A stretch of 64,000 nt of DNA from Paenibacillus etheri. GTDB taxonomy: Bacteria; Bacillota; Bacilli; Paenibacillales; Paenibacillaceae. Below are positions 51,162 through 59,809 of this stretch, piece after piece. The position numbers were made by a program, and so were the translations under genes. Positions within the stretch are counted from its first letter, which is position 1. Every line of letters starts with the position of its first letter. The notes beneath the pieces were generated by a model. It ran no database searches and was not told the origin of the DNA. It saw only the letters and a list, made by a program, of their open reading frames with translations. The stretch spans positions 21,522 through 85,521 of the forward strand of contig NZ_LCZJ02000016.1 of the NCBI RefSeq assembly GCF_001012825.1, written 5' to 3'.

Positions 51162-51619
51162 GTGCAACAGAGTTTTTTGCCTGAGATAGATAGAGAACTG
51201 ACGCAAGCTGCCGTTGAGGCGGCTCTTGAAAAATATAGGATATTTAAGTTTTTGTCTTTCGAGGAGAGAGAGGCAGCGACAACCGCAGCTTGGTCAGAGT
51301 CCCCAAAGGATTTACTGGAGTTACAACTGATCAAACCTCCAACATAGCTATTCATAATGCAGATACTCAAGCACAACGCAAAAACTTTTGTGAACGGATA
51401 GAACGAGTGGTGAATCGCATGCCTAAGATGGAAGGGTTCTTGATTAAAAAACGATTTATGACAACAGAGCATGATTATATTACTCATGAGAAAGTGTATA
51501 ACTTTAAATTTCAGCCGCCGATTAGTTCGGGAACTTATAGCAAGATCCGTTGGAAGGCTTTTAAGCTGGCTTTGGATTTGAATCTAGTGATCGAGAAGGA
51601 GGAAGAGAAGGGTGATTGA
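51162..51619 (+). pseudogene. ArpU-family phage transcriptional regulator, frameshifted
   Basis: From GTG 51162, Q-Q-S-F-L-P-E-I-D-R-E-L-T-Q-A-A-V-E-A-A is the ArpU start, followed by L-E-K-Y-R-I. Near 51300-51306 the frame shifts by one base. The second half continues with I-H-N-A-D-T-Q-A-Q-R-K and R-V-V-N-R-M-P-K-M-E-G-F-L-I-K-K-R to TGA 51617-51619. ArpU proteins control late genes in Gram-positive phages. The split makes a full product impossible without correction. Confidence 0.75.
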
Positions 51620-51623
51620 ACAA

Positions 51624-51800
51624 ATGTATAAGACTACTTCTGATTATCCCTCTGTACTTACAGCGAAGAAATCCAACAAATACTTGGTATAGGTGAGCGT
51701 CAAACATATGAACTATTAACCCAGGCCAATTTCATATCGTGCGGGTCGGAAAGATGATAAAGTCTCAAAAGATGTATTTCTTAAATGGTTACAGGGATAA
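51624..51800 (+). pseudogene. Excisionase-type helix-turn-helix gene with three frameshifts
   Basis: ATG 51624 gives M-Y-K-T-T-S-D-Y-P-S-V-L-T-A. A shift restores E-E-I-Q-Q-I-L-G-I-G-E-R-Q-T-Y-E-L-L; a second restores H-I-V-R-V-G-K-M-I-K; a third restores S-K-D-V-F-L-K-W-L-Q-G before TAA 51798-51800. Joined, these make a 58-residue excisionase/MerR-like winged HTH of normal size. Three separate lesions in 177 bases argue for old decay. Confidence 0.75.
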
Positions 51801-51867
51801 AAAAAGTGGTGCCGATTATGGCACCAATTCGTATTTCATTCAAAACATAAACATCCCTAAACAAAAG

Positions 51868-51894
51868 AAAAAGCCTTATATAATAAGGCTTTTT
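51868..51894. terminator. Terminator downstream of tRNA-Val
   Basis: AAAAAGCCTTAT and ATAAGGCTTTTT form a perfect stem just beyond the 3' end of the minus-strand tRNA gene. Confidence 0.85.
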
Positions 51895-51899
51895 CAGTA

Positions 51900-51971
51900 T
51901 AGGACGGATGGGGTTCGAACCCATGACCCCTACCCTGTCAAGATAGTGCTCTCCCGCTGAGCTACCGTCCT
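51900..51971 (-). tRNA. tRNA-Val (anticodon GAC)
   Basis: On the minus strand the acceptor arms AGGACGG / CCGTCCT pair fully. The D-arm GCTCAGCGGGAGAGC, the anticodon stem CTATC / GGTAG with loop TTGACAG, and the T-arm GGGTTCGAACCCC are all present. The anticodon GAC reads GUC valine codons. The discriminator base is A and CCA is not encoded. Phage-type genes, including an excisionase-like one, abut its 3' side. Confidence 0.93.
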
Positions 51972-52064
51972 GCGACGAATTTCATAATACCATACGATAG
52001 AGTAGGATGGCAATTCTTTTTTTACAATCTATAGGGATGATAGTTTACATAGTCTTTAGAATAA

Positions 52065-52092
52065 TAAAAAAGGGGATGCCCCTCCATCCCCT
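52065..52092 (-). terminator. Terminator of the minus-strand gene at 52102
   Basis: On the minus strand AGGGGAT-GGAGGGGC-ATCCCCT is followed by TTTTTATT, 10 bases after the stop. Confidence 0.8.
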
Positions 52093-52101
52093 TGCACCTC
52101 G

Positions 52102-52404
52102 TCAGATAAAGAACGGGAGCAAAAATATATCACTTATACCGAAAAAAGGGATGCGGCGTGGAAAGAAGCGACGTCTTGGGAAAAAGCCAGGCCGGAAGCC
52201 AAATTGTCTATACGCCGATTCATGTGTAGGCATTCCGTTTAAACGTTCTACCATTTCGTTGCTGGGAACCGCAAGGGTAACATAGTTTTGGTCTACGTGG
52301 GCAATAAAACCATCAAAGGACTGACCGTCAGTCGTTGTGATACCAACGTATTTGTTCATACAATTCCAACTGACCTGTTGATGTAAATTTGTATTTGTAT
52401 CCAT
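52102..52404 (-). CDS. Uncharacterised 100-aa protein, possibly LSm-like with an Arg/Phe-rich tail
   Basis: ATG 52404 follows GAGGAGG; the longer frame to 52419 is not used. Residues 15-50 (Y-V-G-I-T-T-T-D-G-Q-S-F-D-G-F-I-A-H-V-D-Q-N-Y-V-T-L) look like the first strands of an Sm-like barrel. The C-terminus is rich in F, R, P and I (F-F-P-R-R-R-F-F-P-R-R). Similar small proteins are common in Paenibacillus, but their function is unknown. Inference from pattern only. Confidence 0.6.
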   Translation of the reverse strand: MDTNTNLHQQVSWNCMNKYVGITTTDGQSFDGFIAHVDQNYVTLAVPSNEMVERLNGMPTHESAYRQFGFRPGFFPRRRFFPRRIPFFGISDIFLLPFFI

Positions 52405-52540
52405 AAATAACCTCCTCAATTGAATAACCCTGATAACAGTCTATGGTCCGTAGCCTATAACGTTCACGGCGTTAGCCTATAGGGTAAACATAAAATTCGG
52501 GCTATTTTGTGTGAGGTGGAGGTTGTTTATTGAAGCGAAG

Positions 52541-53725
52541 TTACTGTCCCAGCGTATAGATCAAGTCTTTCTTGCCCGTAAGCGGGGAGTCATTTAAAAA
52601 ATATAGCGTATCACCACTACGTTTCACGAACTTCAAAGTATCCCCTTTATAAGGAATATCGTTATTTTTCGCATACTCCTGATCCTCTGATGTAAGCAGC
52701 TCCTTGTACAAAAGCGTTCGCTCGCCTGTTTTGCGGTCAATTAAGGTAAGTAATCCTTTTTGATTACCACGGAGCAGAAGGATATCGTTATCAATACCTT
52801 CTATATAGTAAGCATCTTCCTCGCCCCCTAGTTTTAAAAGATCGAGAGTAGCAGTTATATTGCCCGTGCCATCCTGGATAAGTCGTAGGGTGTTGCCATC
52901 ATGCAATAGTAGATTGTTGTCATAAGGCTTGAGATCTGCATCTCCTCTGAACTGGTAGGCGAAAGTAGCCTTGCGTAATAACGCGCCATTTTTGAATACG
53001 AGAGTGACAACGCGTGTATTGATATGGGGTTCTCCAAAAGAGTCACTAATCGTAATGACGAGCAGTCCACCCGGTGTTTTCTCAATCTGCATTCCTGCCC
53101 AGTCAAAAGAAGTTTCGAGTGAGGTGAGCTTTAGTACTTTATCTTTGCCTTGAGAGACATATAAGTCTCCATTAGCTTTAATGAGAGTATAAGTACGCCC
53201 ACCATAGGTTTCAGTAAATATGTTATAGGTCTTTAGATCGCTCGCTGATAGTGTATTTGTTTTGGGATCCAGGCGGAGATTATTGCCTTCGAATGCTTTA
53301 ACGATGAAGCGAGCAGGTACATATATGCCGTCTTCTTTAGATTTGAAAGGGATACCGCCTAGATCTACCGTTTTTCCGTCAAGAACTCCACTTTGACTTC
53401 CAATTCGAACCGCGAAGCTTTTGGTCCAGCCTTTGAAGAGGGCGCGTTGGCCGGACTTGTCCCATTCCATCTTTAGACCTGCATTCTCAGCGATCCCCCG
53501 TACATCTACGTAAATCACTCCATTTTTGAGCAGCGCCGGGCCTCCTATGGTTCCACCAGGAATACCGAATTGATAGTAAAGTTGCGAAGTGTTAGAGGTG
53601 GAAGCTAATAAAACCATCGGGGGCTCGGAAGCAGATTGCAGAGCACTTGCTGATGCTGTAGTAGGGAGAAGAAGAGTAGAGAGCATTAAAGCTGAGAGCA
53701 ATGATTTTGAGTATGTAGGGTTCAT
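52541..53725 (-). CDS. Secreted protein with copper-amine-oxidase-N (stalk) domain
   Basis: From ATG 53725 a signal peptide (cleavage near A-S-A) is followed by a stalk domain at about residues 50-150. Its marks are L-L-K-N-G-V-I-Y-V-D-V-R and D-G-I-Y-V-P-A-R-F-I-V-K-A-F. The remaining 240 residues are beta-rich, possibly propeller-like (L-Y-V-S-Q-G-K-D, L-L-L-H-D-G-N-T-L-R-L). Stalk domains are cell-surface modules common in Paenibacillus. No enzymatic residues can be named. The upstream TTG at 53767 is less likely as start. Confidence 0.8.
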   Translation of the reverse strand: MNPTYSKSLLSALMLSTLLLPTTASASALQSASEPPMVLLASTSNTSQLYYQFGIPGGTIGGPALLKNGVIYVDVRGIAENAGLKMEWDKSGQRALFKGWTKSFAVRIGSQSGVLDGKTVDLGGIPFKSKEDGIYVPARFIVKAFEGNNLRLDPKTNTLSASDLKTYNIFTETYGGRTYTLIKANGDLYVSQGKDKVLKLTSLETSFDWAGMQIEKTPGGLLVITISDSFGEPHINTRVVTLVFKNGALLRKATFAYQFRGDADLKPYDNNLLLHDGNTLRLIQDGTGNITATLDLLKLGGEEDAYYIEGIDNDILLLRGNQKGLLTLIDRKTGERTLLYKELLTSEDQEYAKNNDIPYKGDTLKFVKRSGDTLYFLNDSPLTGKKDLIYTLGQ

Positions 53726-53920
53726 ATTAACCATCCCTTTCTTTGAATATAAGTAAAAACTATCCATTATCTGTTTGTTTGACGCTGAAACGATTCTAAA
53801 AGTTGCGTCGTATACTTACCAAGTGCCTATTTATAGAAATATTCCTTAAGCGCTTATGATAAAATGGATGGTAATGTACAGCTGTTAGATAAAAATTGAA
53901 AGAAAAAGGAGTTTGAGATC

Positions 53921-54997
53921 TTGCCGCAAAATGAGCAGAAAAAGAATTCTTCCACGCCATGGAAATGGTTGGGGGGCGGGGCGGCGATGCTCCTGTTTAA
54001 AGGAAAGGCGATTTTGTCTCTTCTGAAAATAGGTAAAATTGCCGGGCCTTTAATTTCAATGATGATTTCAATATGGGCGTATGCGTTGATTTACCCGTGG
54101 GGGTTTGCCGTGGGTTTTGTCCTGCTCTTGCTAGTCCATGAATTAGGGCATGTAATAGCAGCGAAACGAATCGGGCTTCCAGTCAGCGCTCCACTGTTTA
54201 TACCATTTTTGGGAGCTTTAATTACCATGAAAAAACAGCCGCTGGATGCACAGACAGAAGCTTATATTGCTTTTGGAGGTCCGATCTTAGGAACCATTGG
54301 GGCTACTGCCGTTTTTGGGGCGGCTTATTACATGGATAGTCCACTACTCTATTCCTTGGCTTATATAGGTTTTTTGCTTAATCTGATCAACCTGCTACCG
54401 ATTCACCCGCTTGACGGTGGTCGTATTGCTACTGCGGTTACGCGTTGGCTGTGGCTTGTGGGACTCGTGGGCGGTTTAGCTATCATCATTTATATGGGTT
54501 CGATCTTATTCTTTATTATTTGGGCGTTATTTGCTTACGATCTGTATAACAAATATGTTAAGAGACGTACTAACCATCGCCTTTATGTTGTAACCAAGGG
54601 TTTCTTAATTCCAGTAGAGCCACTTCGAGATGCAGGCTATATGATTCCAGGACCAGAGCATAGAAGAGATTTACCTTTTACCACCTACAGTGATTTGGAT
54701 AGACAGCAGTATGTAGGGGTGAGATGGGATCAACTAAACTACATTGGTAGAGCTACGCTTCCGCAGCAATGCATAATTGAAAAGGTTCGTATCTCGCAGT
54801 TAGAGCCTGTTACCCTAGAAAATGGGCTTCATCTTAAGATGAATTGTGATATCAGCTATTCGGTCTACGAGAACGATAAGTATTACGATGTGCCGGCCAG
54901 CTCACGCTGGAAATACGGCATTGCTTATTTTGTGTTGGCTGGTTTTCTGGCAGGAATGATGTACATGGTCCATGCCGTTGGGAATGTGAATCTTTAA
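53921..54997 (+). CDS. Site-2-protease family membrane metalloprotease
   Basis: H-E-L-G-H at residues 73-77 in a membrane helix supplies the zinc ligands and catalytic Glu, and N-L-L-P-I-H-P-L-D-G-G at 157-167 gives the third ligand Asp165. These two motifs define M50/site-2 proteases. About six membrane segments precede a C-terminal soluble region (about 220-325) with a last helix. Substrates may be anti-sigma factors or membrane regulators, but none is adjacent. The start is TTG 53921 after AAAGGAG. Confidence 0.87.
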   Translation: MPQNEQKKNSSTPWKWLGGGAAMLLFKGKAILSLLKIGKIAGPLISMMISIWAYALIYPWGFAVGFVLLLLVHELGHVIAAKRIGLPVSAPLFIPFLGALITMKKQPLDAQTEAYIAFGGPILGTIGATAVFGAAYYMDSPLLYSLAYIGFLLNLINLLPIHPLDGGRIATAVTRWLWLVGLVGGLAIIIYMGSILFFIIWALFAYDLYNKYVKRRTNHRLYVVTKGFLIPVEPLRDAGYMIPGPEHRRDLPFTTYSDLDRQQYVGVRWDQLNYIGRATLPQQCIIEKVRISQLEPVTLENGLHLKMNCDISYSVYENDKYYDVPASSRWKYGIAYFVLAGFLAGMMYMVHAVGNVNL

Positions 54998-55101
54998 GGG
55001 GGAGAATCGGGCAATGAAGTGATCCAATGGTTTATAAAACTCCTGAACCGTCAAAGCTGTAATGAGAATAACCGCAGTTGAACGGTGAAAGGAGTAAAAC
55101 C

Positions 55102-55314
55102 ATGCCTAAAATTTTGAAATGGGAAGTCGGTGTTTGTCTGTTATTACTGATGGTTTTGGGAGGATGTTCCGAGGCGAAGCCAACAAAAGTCATGGAAATC
55201 AAAGAAATGACTAACCTAGATGGAAAGCCAAAAGGTCAGTACCCTCCATTGTCACCAGTGATGCAAGACACTTACAATCGCTCGATTCCTGAAGATGTAT
55301 ATTCTGTAAATTAG
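55102..55314 (+). CDS. Small lipoprotein (70 aa)
   Basis: ATG 55102 follows AAAGGAG. The signal peptide ends in L-G-G-C (Cys23), and the mature part of about 48 residues is polar with Q-Y-P-P-L-S-P-V-M-Q-D-T-Y. It is too short for a named family. It lies between the protease and an acetyltransferase gene on the same strand. Confidence 0.7.
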   Translation: MPKILKWEVGVCLLLLMVLGGCSEAKPTKVMEIKEMTNLDGKPKGQYPPLSPVMQDTYNRSIPEDVYSVN

Positions 55315-55422
55315 AACAGCAATAGAAGAAGATTTCTCATGCGCAGGCTTTTCTTTCTATTCAAATTTTTATATAATAGACAACTATCGTTGGATACATA
55401 GAGAGAGGAGTTTGCGACTAAC

Positions 55423-55866
55423 ATGGCGGCAGAAATCTTACGGGTAACTACAGAGGAACAGCTTCAGATGGGGCTGGATATTCGTACTAAAGTATTTGTA
55501 GAGGAACAAATGGTACCGGTTGAGGAAGAAATTGATGAATACGATGTTATTGGTCCGAATGCGTACCATATTCTGATTATAGATGAAGGAGTTCCTGTGG
55601 CTACGGGAAGATTGATTTACTACAAAGCAGGTACAGCCAAAATGCAGCGTATCGCCGTACTGAAAGATTATCGAGTTAAAGGATACGGACGTGTGCTTTT
55701 GTTAGCTATGGAAGAGCTTGCTCGGGAACTTGGACTGGAGGCTTCGATTCTTGATGCACAGTGCCAAGCTGAAAATTTCTACAAGAAGCTAGGATATGAA
55801 GTGATTTCTACAGAACCTTTTTATGATGCAGGTATTCTACATGTGCGGATGCAGAAAACTCTTTAA
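55423..55866 (+). CDS. GNAT N-acetyltransferase (YjcF/ElaA-like)
   Basis: The pattern I-R-T-K-V-F-V-E-E-Q-M-V-P near residue 20 is typical of the YjcF/ElaA group. M-Q-R-I-A-V-L-K-D-Y-R-V-K-G-Y-G-R near 73-90 forms the acetyl-CoA pyrophosphate loop. The 147-residue protein transfers acetyl to an unknown amine in the cytosol. A GAGAGGAG site precedes the ATG. It stands alone. Confidence 0.87.
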   Translation: MAAEILRVTTEEQLQMGLDIRTKVFVEEQMVPVEEEIDEYDVIGPNAYHILIIDEGVPVATGRLIYYKAGTAKMQRIAVLKDYRVKGYGRVLLLAMEELARELGLEASILDAQCQAENFYKKLGYEVISTEPFYDAGILHVRMQKTL

Positions 55867-55951
55867 AATTAGCGCACATAATTTACCGTTCCATGGAGCA
55901 AGCTAGGATGTGCCATATGATGGCAAATTCTACTGCAGGGGGCGAACTAAA

Positions 55952-56191
55952 GTGCCAAATAACGAACGCGAAAGTTTCGTAGCCGTACAGAAAAATGGAG
56001 ATGGAGATTTAACCACTTTCCAAACTTCTTCAGGACGTGTCCTGGCGTATGACCAAGCGCTTCAAGAAGTACAGGCCGGGAATATTGCCGGGGTAAATGC
56101 TTTTAAAGGTAAAGATGGAGAAACATATATTCGCGGTGACGCGGATGGAGATCCAACCAACAATTTGGATAATCTTCCGACTTTCTCATAG
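55952..56191 (+). CDS. DUF3892 domain-containing protein
   Basis: From GTG 55952 (after GGGGG) the sequence V-P-N-N-E-R-E-S-F-V-A-V-Q-K-N-G-D-G-D-L is the usual start of this short family. I-A-G-V-N-A-F-K-G-K-D-G and the conserved end D-G-D-P-T-N-N-L-D-N-L-P follow. It is 79 residues, cytoplasmic, of unknown function. The frame opens earlier at 55910, but that part lacks a ribosome binding site. Confidence 0.82.
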   Translation: MPNNERESFVAVQKNGDGDLTTFQTSSGRVLAYDQALQEVQAGNIAGVNAFKGKDGETYIRGDADGDPTNNLDNLPTFS

Positions 56192-56201
56192 TTTAAAAGG
56201 T

Positions 56202-56247
56202 AAAGACCGTACATACGTCATCAGACGTCTATGTACGGTCTTTTTTT
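56202..56247. terminator. Bidirectional terminator
   Basis: AAAGACCGTACATA and its complement, with an inner GACGTC-type pair, lie between convergent genes and carry T and A tails. Confidence 0.88.
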
Positions 56248-56255
56248 GATAATAA

Positions 56256-56993
56256 TCAGAGCTTATAAATTACATGCTGCTCAATAAACTCCATCTCTCC
56301 TGTAAGCCAGACGAATTGAGGTTGTTCATCGCTATAATGCATGAGCTTGATGAGACGTCGAACATCTTCAGGTAAAGACAATAATTCCTCCAACGTGGTA
56401 TGAACAACACCTGACCCACCAAGCTGACAATCATGCAGAATCATTCGAATGCCGCGCTCACGTACAAGGCTTATAAGTAGATCCGGCTGAAAAGTCATAT
56501 CTGCACTGTAGAAAATCTCGTTATTTATTAAAAGAGAATAACTATCTTTGCCGGGAATATGCGGCGTATGTATGATCTCGAGCGAAAGGGAAGGAGCGAG
56601 CTTGTACGTAATTCCGGGTTTCATAGGTGTAACCTCGAAGATATCGGTCAGGGAGGCTACTGCATCTTTTTGGTATAATCCACCCTTTAATGTGTTGTTC
56701 CATAGAGGCTCAACAAGCGTTTCTGGTAAGTGTAATTTCATAGTTTTCCCGTATACGTGCTTTAGCGTGAGCGCCAGCTCTTCCAGACCTCCAACATGAT
56801 CCGCATGAATATGCGTAATTAGAGTAGCGTTTACGTCACGGAAGGATTTCCCAATGGTATGCATAGCAAGCGGAGCTGTAATTCCGCAATCAATCAGTAG
56901 GGTATAATCATCAGCTAGTAGCAAGCCATTGTTGTTAAAATAGTTTTTTGCAAAAGCATTTCCAGTTCCTAGCATTTGTAGGCTCAGACTCAT
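56256..56993 (-). CDS. MBL-fold hydrolase, RNase Z/YhfI-like
   Basis: The metal motif is T-H-I-H-A-D-H (His61, His63, Asp65, His66), the standard form, with a later H-T-P-H-I-P and a Y-S-A-D-M-T segment. The start M-L-G-T-G-N-A-F and the 245-residue length resemble the RNase Z-like branch, which lacks the exosite of true tRNA 3' processing enzymes. The substrate is unknown. The start codon follows GGAGGG. Confidence 0.85.
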   Translation of the reverse strand: MSLSLQMLGTGNAFAKNYFNNNGLLLADDYTLLIDCGITAPLAMHTIGKSFRDVNATLITHIHADHVGGLEELALTLKHVYGKTMKLHLPETLVEPLWNNTLKGGLYQKDAVASLTDIFEVTPMKPGITYKLAPSLSLEIIHTPHIPGKDSYSLLINNEIFYSADMTFQPDLLISLVRERGIRMILHDCQLGGSGVVHTTLEELLSLPEDVRRLIKLMHYSDEQPQFVWLTGEMEFIEQHVIYKL

Positions 56994-57160
56994 AAGAAAG
57001 TACCCTCCTGAAATCGCTGTTAGCTGCTAATATATCAACATTGAACAAATCCATAATATCATTTTTCGCAAGATGAATGAAATATTTACCTACAATTAGC
57101 GCAACTTGCTGAGACAAAGTAAGTATACATTAACAGTATGAATTATTTGGAGGGTTTCAA

Positions 57161-57715
57161 ATGAATAGATGGAAAAAAATCACTTTATGTGTGTTTGCTT
57201 TTTCCTTAATGGGCGGTTCGTTATTGTTCGCCGATTCCGTAAATCAGAAAATCAGAGTATGGAACAACGGGAAGGAAATTGTGGACGGCGGTTATTTGAT
57301 TGATGGAAAAACATATATTCCCGCTAGAGAAGCAGGCGGGGTTGTGAATTGGGATGGCTCAGGGAAAGTGACAATTCTTAAGCCTAATGTTCATATTGTT
57401 CTTTTTAAGGATAATACGGTCTTTGGTAACGTCAACGTAGGCAAGCTCAAGATCAAGATATTAACTCAAGTAGATAGCTTAACAGAAGAAGTTTCAGCTG
57501 TGAAAGTAGCTATAACAGACCCATCTGGTAATGTTAAGGATATTCAGTCGCAGGAGCTTGAAGGCTCGCAGAAGGATAATTTCTGGTTTCCGACCTCGGA
57601 GTTTACTTATGATTTTAAAGAAACCGGCAAATACCGGGTAGGGTTCTATATGAAATCTTCGAAAAATGCGGATTACGTTCTTGTGTCAGAGAAGGTAATT
57701 ACAGCTCTTAATTAA
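57161..57715 (+). CDS. Secreted stalk-domain protein
   Basis: A signal peptide (cleavage near F-A-D) leads into a copper-amine-oxidase-N-like domain with L-I-D-G-K-T-Y-I-P-A-R-E-A-G-G near residue 45. A beta-sandwich part with K-V-A-I-T-D-P-S-G-N follows. At 184 residues it is a short member. It probably acts on or near the cell surface; no catalytic residues are seen. The start follows TTGGAGGG. Confidence 0.8.
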   Translation: MNRWKKITLCVFAFSLMGGSLLFADSVNQKIRVWNNGKEIVDGGYLIDGKTYIPAREAGGVVNWDGSGKVTILKPNVHIVLFKDNTVFGNVNVGKLKIKILTQVDSLTEEVSAVKVAITDPSGNVKDIQSQELEGSQKDNFWFPTSEFTYDFKETGKYRVGFYMKSSKNADYVLVSEKVITALN

Positions 57716-57795
57716 GTGTTCTAAATTGACCTGAACTAATCTAACGTGGTACGATACCAGATGTAGGATAATACAATTCAAAGTGAGGTATTACA

Positions 57796-58107
57796 ATGAG
57801 CGATCACAAACATGAGCATGGTGAAGCATGCGGTTGCGGGCATGATCACGACCATGAGCACGAGGAGTTTGTGCTGACCTTGACGAACGAGCAGGGCGAA
57901 GATGTAGAAATGGTATTGGTTGAAACTTTCGACATCGGTGAGAAACTATACGCGCTGCTTTTAGAAAAGGAAAATCCTGAAGCAGATGGCATTATTCTGC
58001 GTATGGAAGAAGAAGACGAAGAAATGGTATTGTACAATATCGAAGACGAAGAAGAATGGAAAGCTGTTGAAGAAGCTTACAACAATCTGCTTGCTCAGCA
58101 AGAATAG
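57796..58107 (+). CDS. DUF1292 domain-containing protein (YrzB-like)
   Basis: A His/Cys-rich start (H-K-H-E-H-G-E-A-C-G-C-G-H-D-H) could bind metal. The DUF1292 domain follows (F-V-L-T-L-T-N-E-Q-G-E-D-V-E-M), with a strongly acidic end. B. subtilis YrzB has the same domain but no such His-rich start. Function unknown. GTGAGGT lies before the ATG. Confidence 0.85.
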   Translation: MSDHKHEHGEACGCGHDHDHEHEEFVLTLTNEQGEDVEMVLVETFDIGEKLYALLLEKENPEADGIILRMEEEDEEMVLYNIEDEEEWKAVEEAYNNLLAQQE

Positions 58108-58162
58108 ATTTTAGCGACTAAATTAAGCTGTTCTATTGTGTATATGACAGTTGATGTTTATA

Positions 58163-58202
58163 TACAAAAACCCGATACTTATTATGGTATCGGGTTTTTG
58201 TA
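58163..58202. terminator. Bidirectional terminator
   Basis: ACAAAAACCCGATAC and GTATCGGGTTTTTGT form a perfect stem between convergent genes. Confidence 0.9.
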
Positions 58203-58237
58203 TAAATGAATGAAGCTTTTTAGGGAAATGATGGGTC

Positions 58238-59713
58238 TTAGGAGATAGGATCAGCTTCTACAATCACTTTTATGTTAGTGATACTGCGGTCTTCAGGACC
58301 TTTAACCGGAAGACCAATCTCCACATGGTCAATTATATAATCGATGTTATCCTGAGTGATTACTTCGCCAGGGAGAAGAATAGGAATTCCTGGTGGATAT
58401 ACATATATAAATTCTGCAATAATGTAGCCAGCAGATTCACGGAACGGAACTAACTGCGTATCGGCATAAAAAGCGTCCCTTGGGATCAGAGCAAGCTGTG
58501 GAATTTCTGGAACCTGAACCTTAAGTTCGTAGATTTCACCCTTGCTGTAATGAATGGCGGACAACACCCGAAGTGCAGCTAATAATTTATCTACTGATTC
58601 TTGCGTATCACCTGGGGTAATAAGGCAAAGAATATTATACATGTCACTTAGTTCTACTTCGATGTTGTACTTCTCGCGCAACCAATTTTCGGTTTCGTAT
58701 CCTGTGATCCCTAAATGGCGAACATGAATGTTCAGCTTAGTAGGGTCATGATCAAAAGTTGCTTCTGTCCCGAGGATCTCTTTTCCAAAGCTGTACAGGC
58801 CCTCGATCGTATTGATCGTTTCACGTGCGTAGTTGGATAGTCTGATCGTTCTTTCAGCCATTTCATGACCGTTCAACGCGAGATTACGTCTTGATGTATC
58901 CAAAGACGCTAATAAAATATATGAGGTGGATGTTGTAGTCAGCATGCTCATAATGGTCTGTACCCGTTGCGGGTTAATCAGACCCGTCTTAGCATTTAGA
59001 TTCAGTACCGAGCTTTGCGTCATGGAGCCGCCAAGTTTATGCACACTAGTGGCAGCTATGTCCGCTCCGGCCTGCATGGCCGATACCGGCAGATCCTCAT
59101 GAAAATGAATCAGTACTCCATGTGCCTCGTCCACCAATACGGGTACACCGTAACGGTGAGCCAGGTCGACAATCGAACGCAGGTCGGCGCATATACCGAA
59201 GTACGTGGGATTGATTACTAGAACTCCTTTGGCGTCTGGATGACGCCTTAACGCTCGTTCCAGCGAACTGGTCGTTATGCCGTGATCTATCCCGAGATTC
59301 TCATCCTGAACAGGCGAGACAAACACAGGCTTGGCTCCGGAGAAGATAATGGCCGACATCACAGATTTGTGAATGTTGCGCGGCACAATTATTTTATCAC
59401 CCGGTGAGCAGACAGAGAGGATCATCGTCATGATGGCATTGCTCGTGCCCTGTACGCTAAAATACGTATAGTCGGCGCCGAAAGCCTTCGCAGCCAGCTT
59501 CTGAGCCTCCTGGATTACGCCAGTCGGCTGATGTAGATCATCAAGCGGTGCGATGTTGATTAGATCGATGGATAGAGCGTTATCGCCGATAAACTCACGG
59601 AATTCGGCATCGGTTCCTAGCCCCTTCTTATGCCCCGGAATATGAAATTGAACGGGATTGCCGGCGGCATGCTTTTTTAAAGCTGTGAAGAGGGGAGTAC
59701 GGTGTTGATTCAT
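58238..59713 (-). CDS. speA: Orn/Lys/Arg decarboxylase, SpeA-like
   Basis: The 491-residue protein is a fold-type I PLP enzyme. F-H-I-P-G-H-K-K-G near residue 23, V-D-E-A-H-G-V near 194 (PLP Asp) and S-V-H-K-L-G-G-S with Lys226 (Schiff base) are family signatures. The length equals B. subtilis SpeA, an arginine decarboxylase that makes agmatine for polyamine synthesis. Lysine decarboxylase (YaaO) is closely similar, so substrate choice is uncertain. No speE or speB genes adjoin it. Confidence 0.85.
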   Translation of the reverse strand: MNQHRTPLFTALKKHAAGNPVQFHIPGHKKGLGTDAEFREFIGDNALSIDLINIAPLDDLHQPTGVIQEAQKLAAKAFGADYTYFSVQGTSNAIMTMILSVCSPGDKIIVPRNIHKSVMSAIIFSGAKPVFVSPVQDENLGIDHGITTSSLERALRRHPDAKGVLVINPTYFGICADLRSIVDLAHRYGVPVLVDEAHGVLIHFHEDLPVSAMQAGADIAATSVHKLGGSMTQSSVLNLNAKTGLINPQRVQTIMSMLTTTSTSYILLASLDTSRRNLALNGHEMAERTIRLSNYARETINTIEGLYSFGKEILGTEATFDHDPTKLNIHVRHLGITGYETENWLREKYNIEVELSDMYNILCLITPGDTQESVDKLLAALRVLSAIHYSKGEIYELKVQVPEIPQLALIPRDAFYADTQLVPFRESAGYIIAEFIYVYPPGIPILLPGEVITQDNIDYIIDHVEIGLPVKGPEDRSITNIKVIVEADPIS

Positions 59714-59809
59714 TTAATGCTGTCACAACCTTTCGCGAATATTAAAATTTAAGGCAAGCATCAGTATAACAAAACAATCTACAGAATACTAGGATATGGA
59801 TGTGATAGG

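Larger units (their letters stand above)
47660..51800 (+). mobile_element. Decaying prophage or phage-like remnant
   Basis: All phage-type frames here run on the plus strand and nearly all are broken: a 52-aa ORF with shifted start, an N-E-Q-L-R-K fragment, an ASCH-like start joined to a frameshifted zinc ribbon, an intact 147-aa ORF, an SSB-tailed ORF pair, ArpU and an excisionase-like HTH. Intact minus-strand genes lie between them. The right end is next to the 3' end of tRNA-Val, a common integration place. I found no integrase and no direct repeat of the tRNA end. Confidence 0.6.

Noticed and set aside
37880-51800. All frameshifts as sequencing errors
   Set aside because: Long genes outside these regions are intact, and some lesions are large deletions or stop codons. 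Single indels could still be errors and need read-level checks.
51807-51824. Hairpin GGTGCC-GATTAT-GGCACC as a terminator
   Set aside because: There is no T tract after it; it may be part of the remnant's boundary but cannot be assigned.
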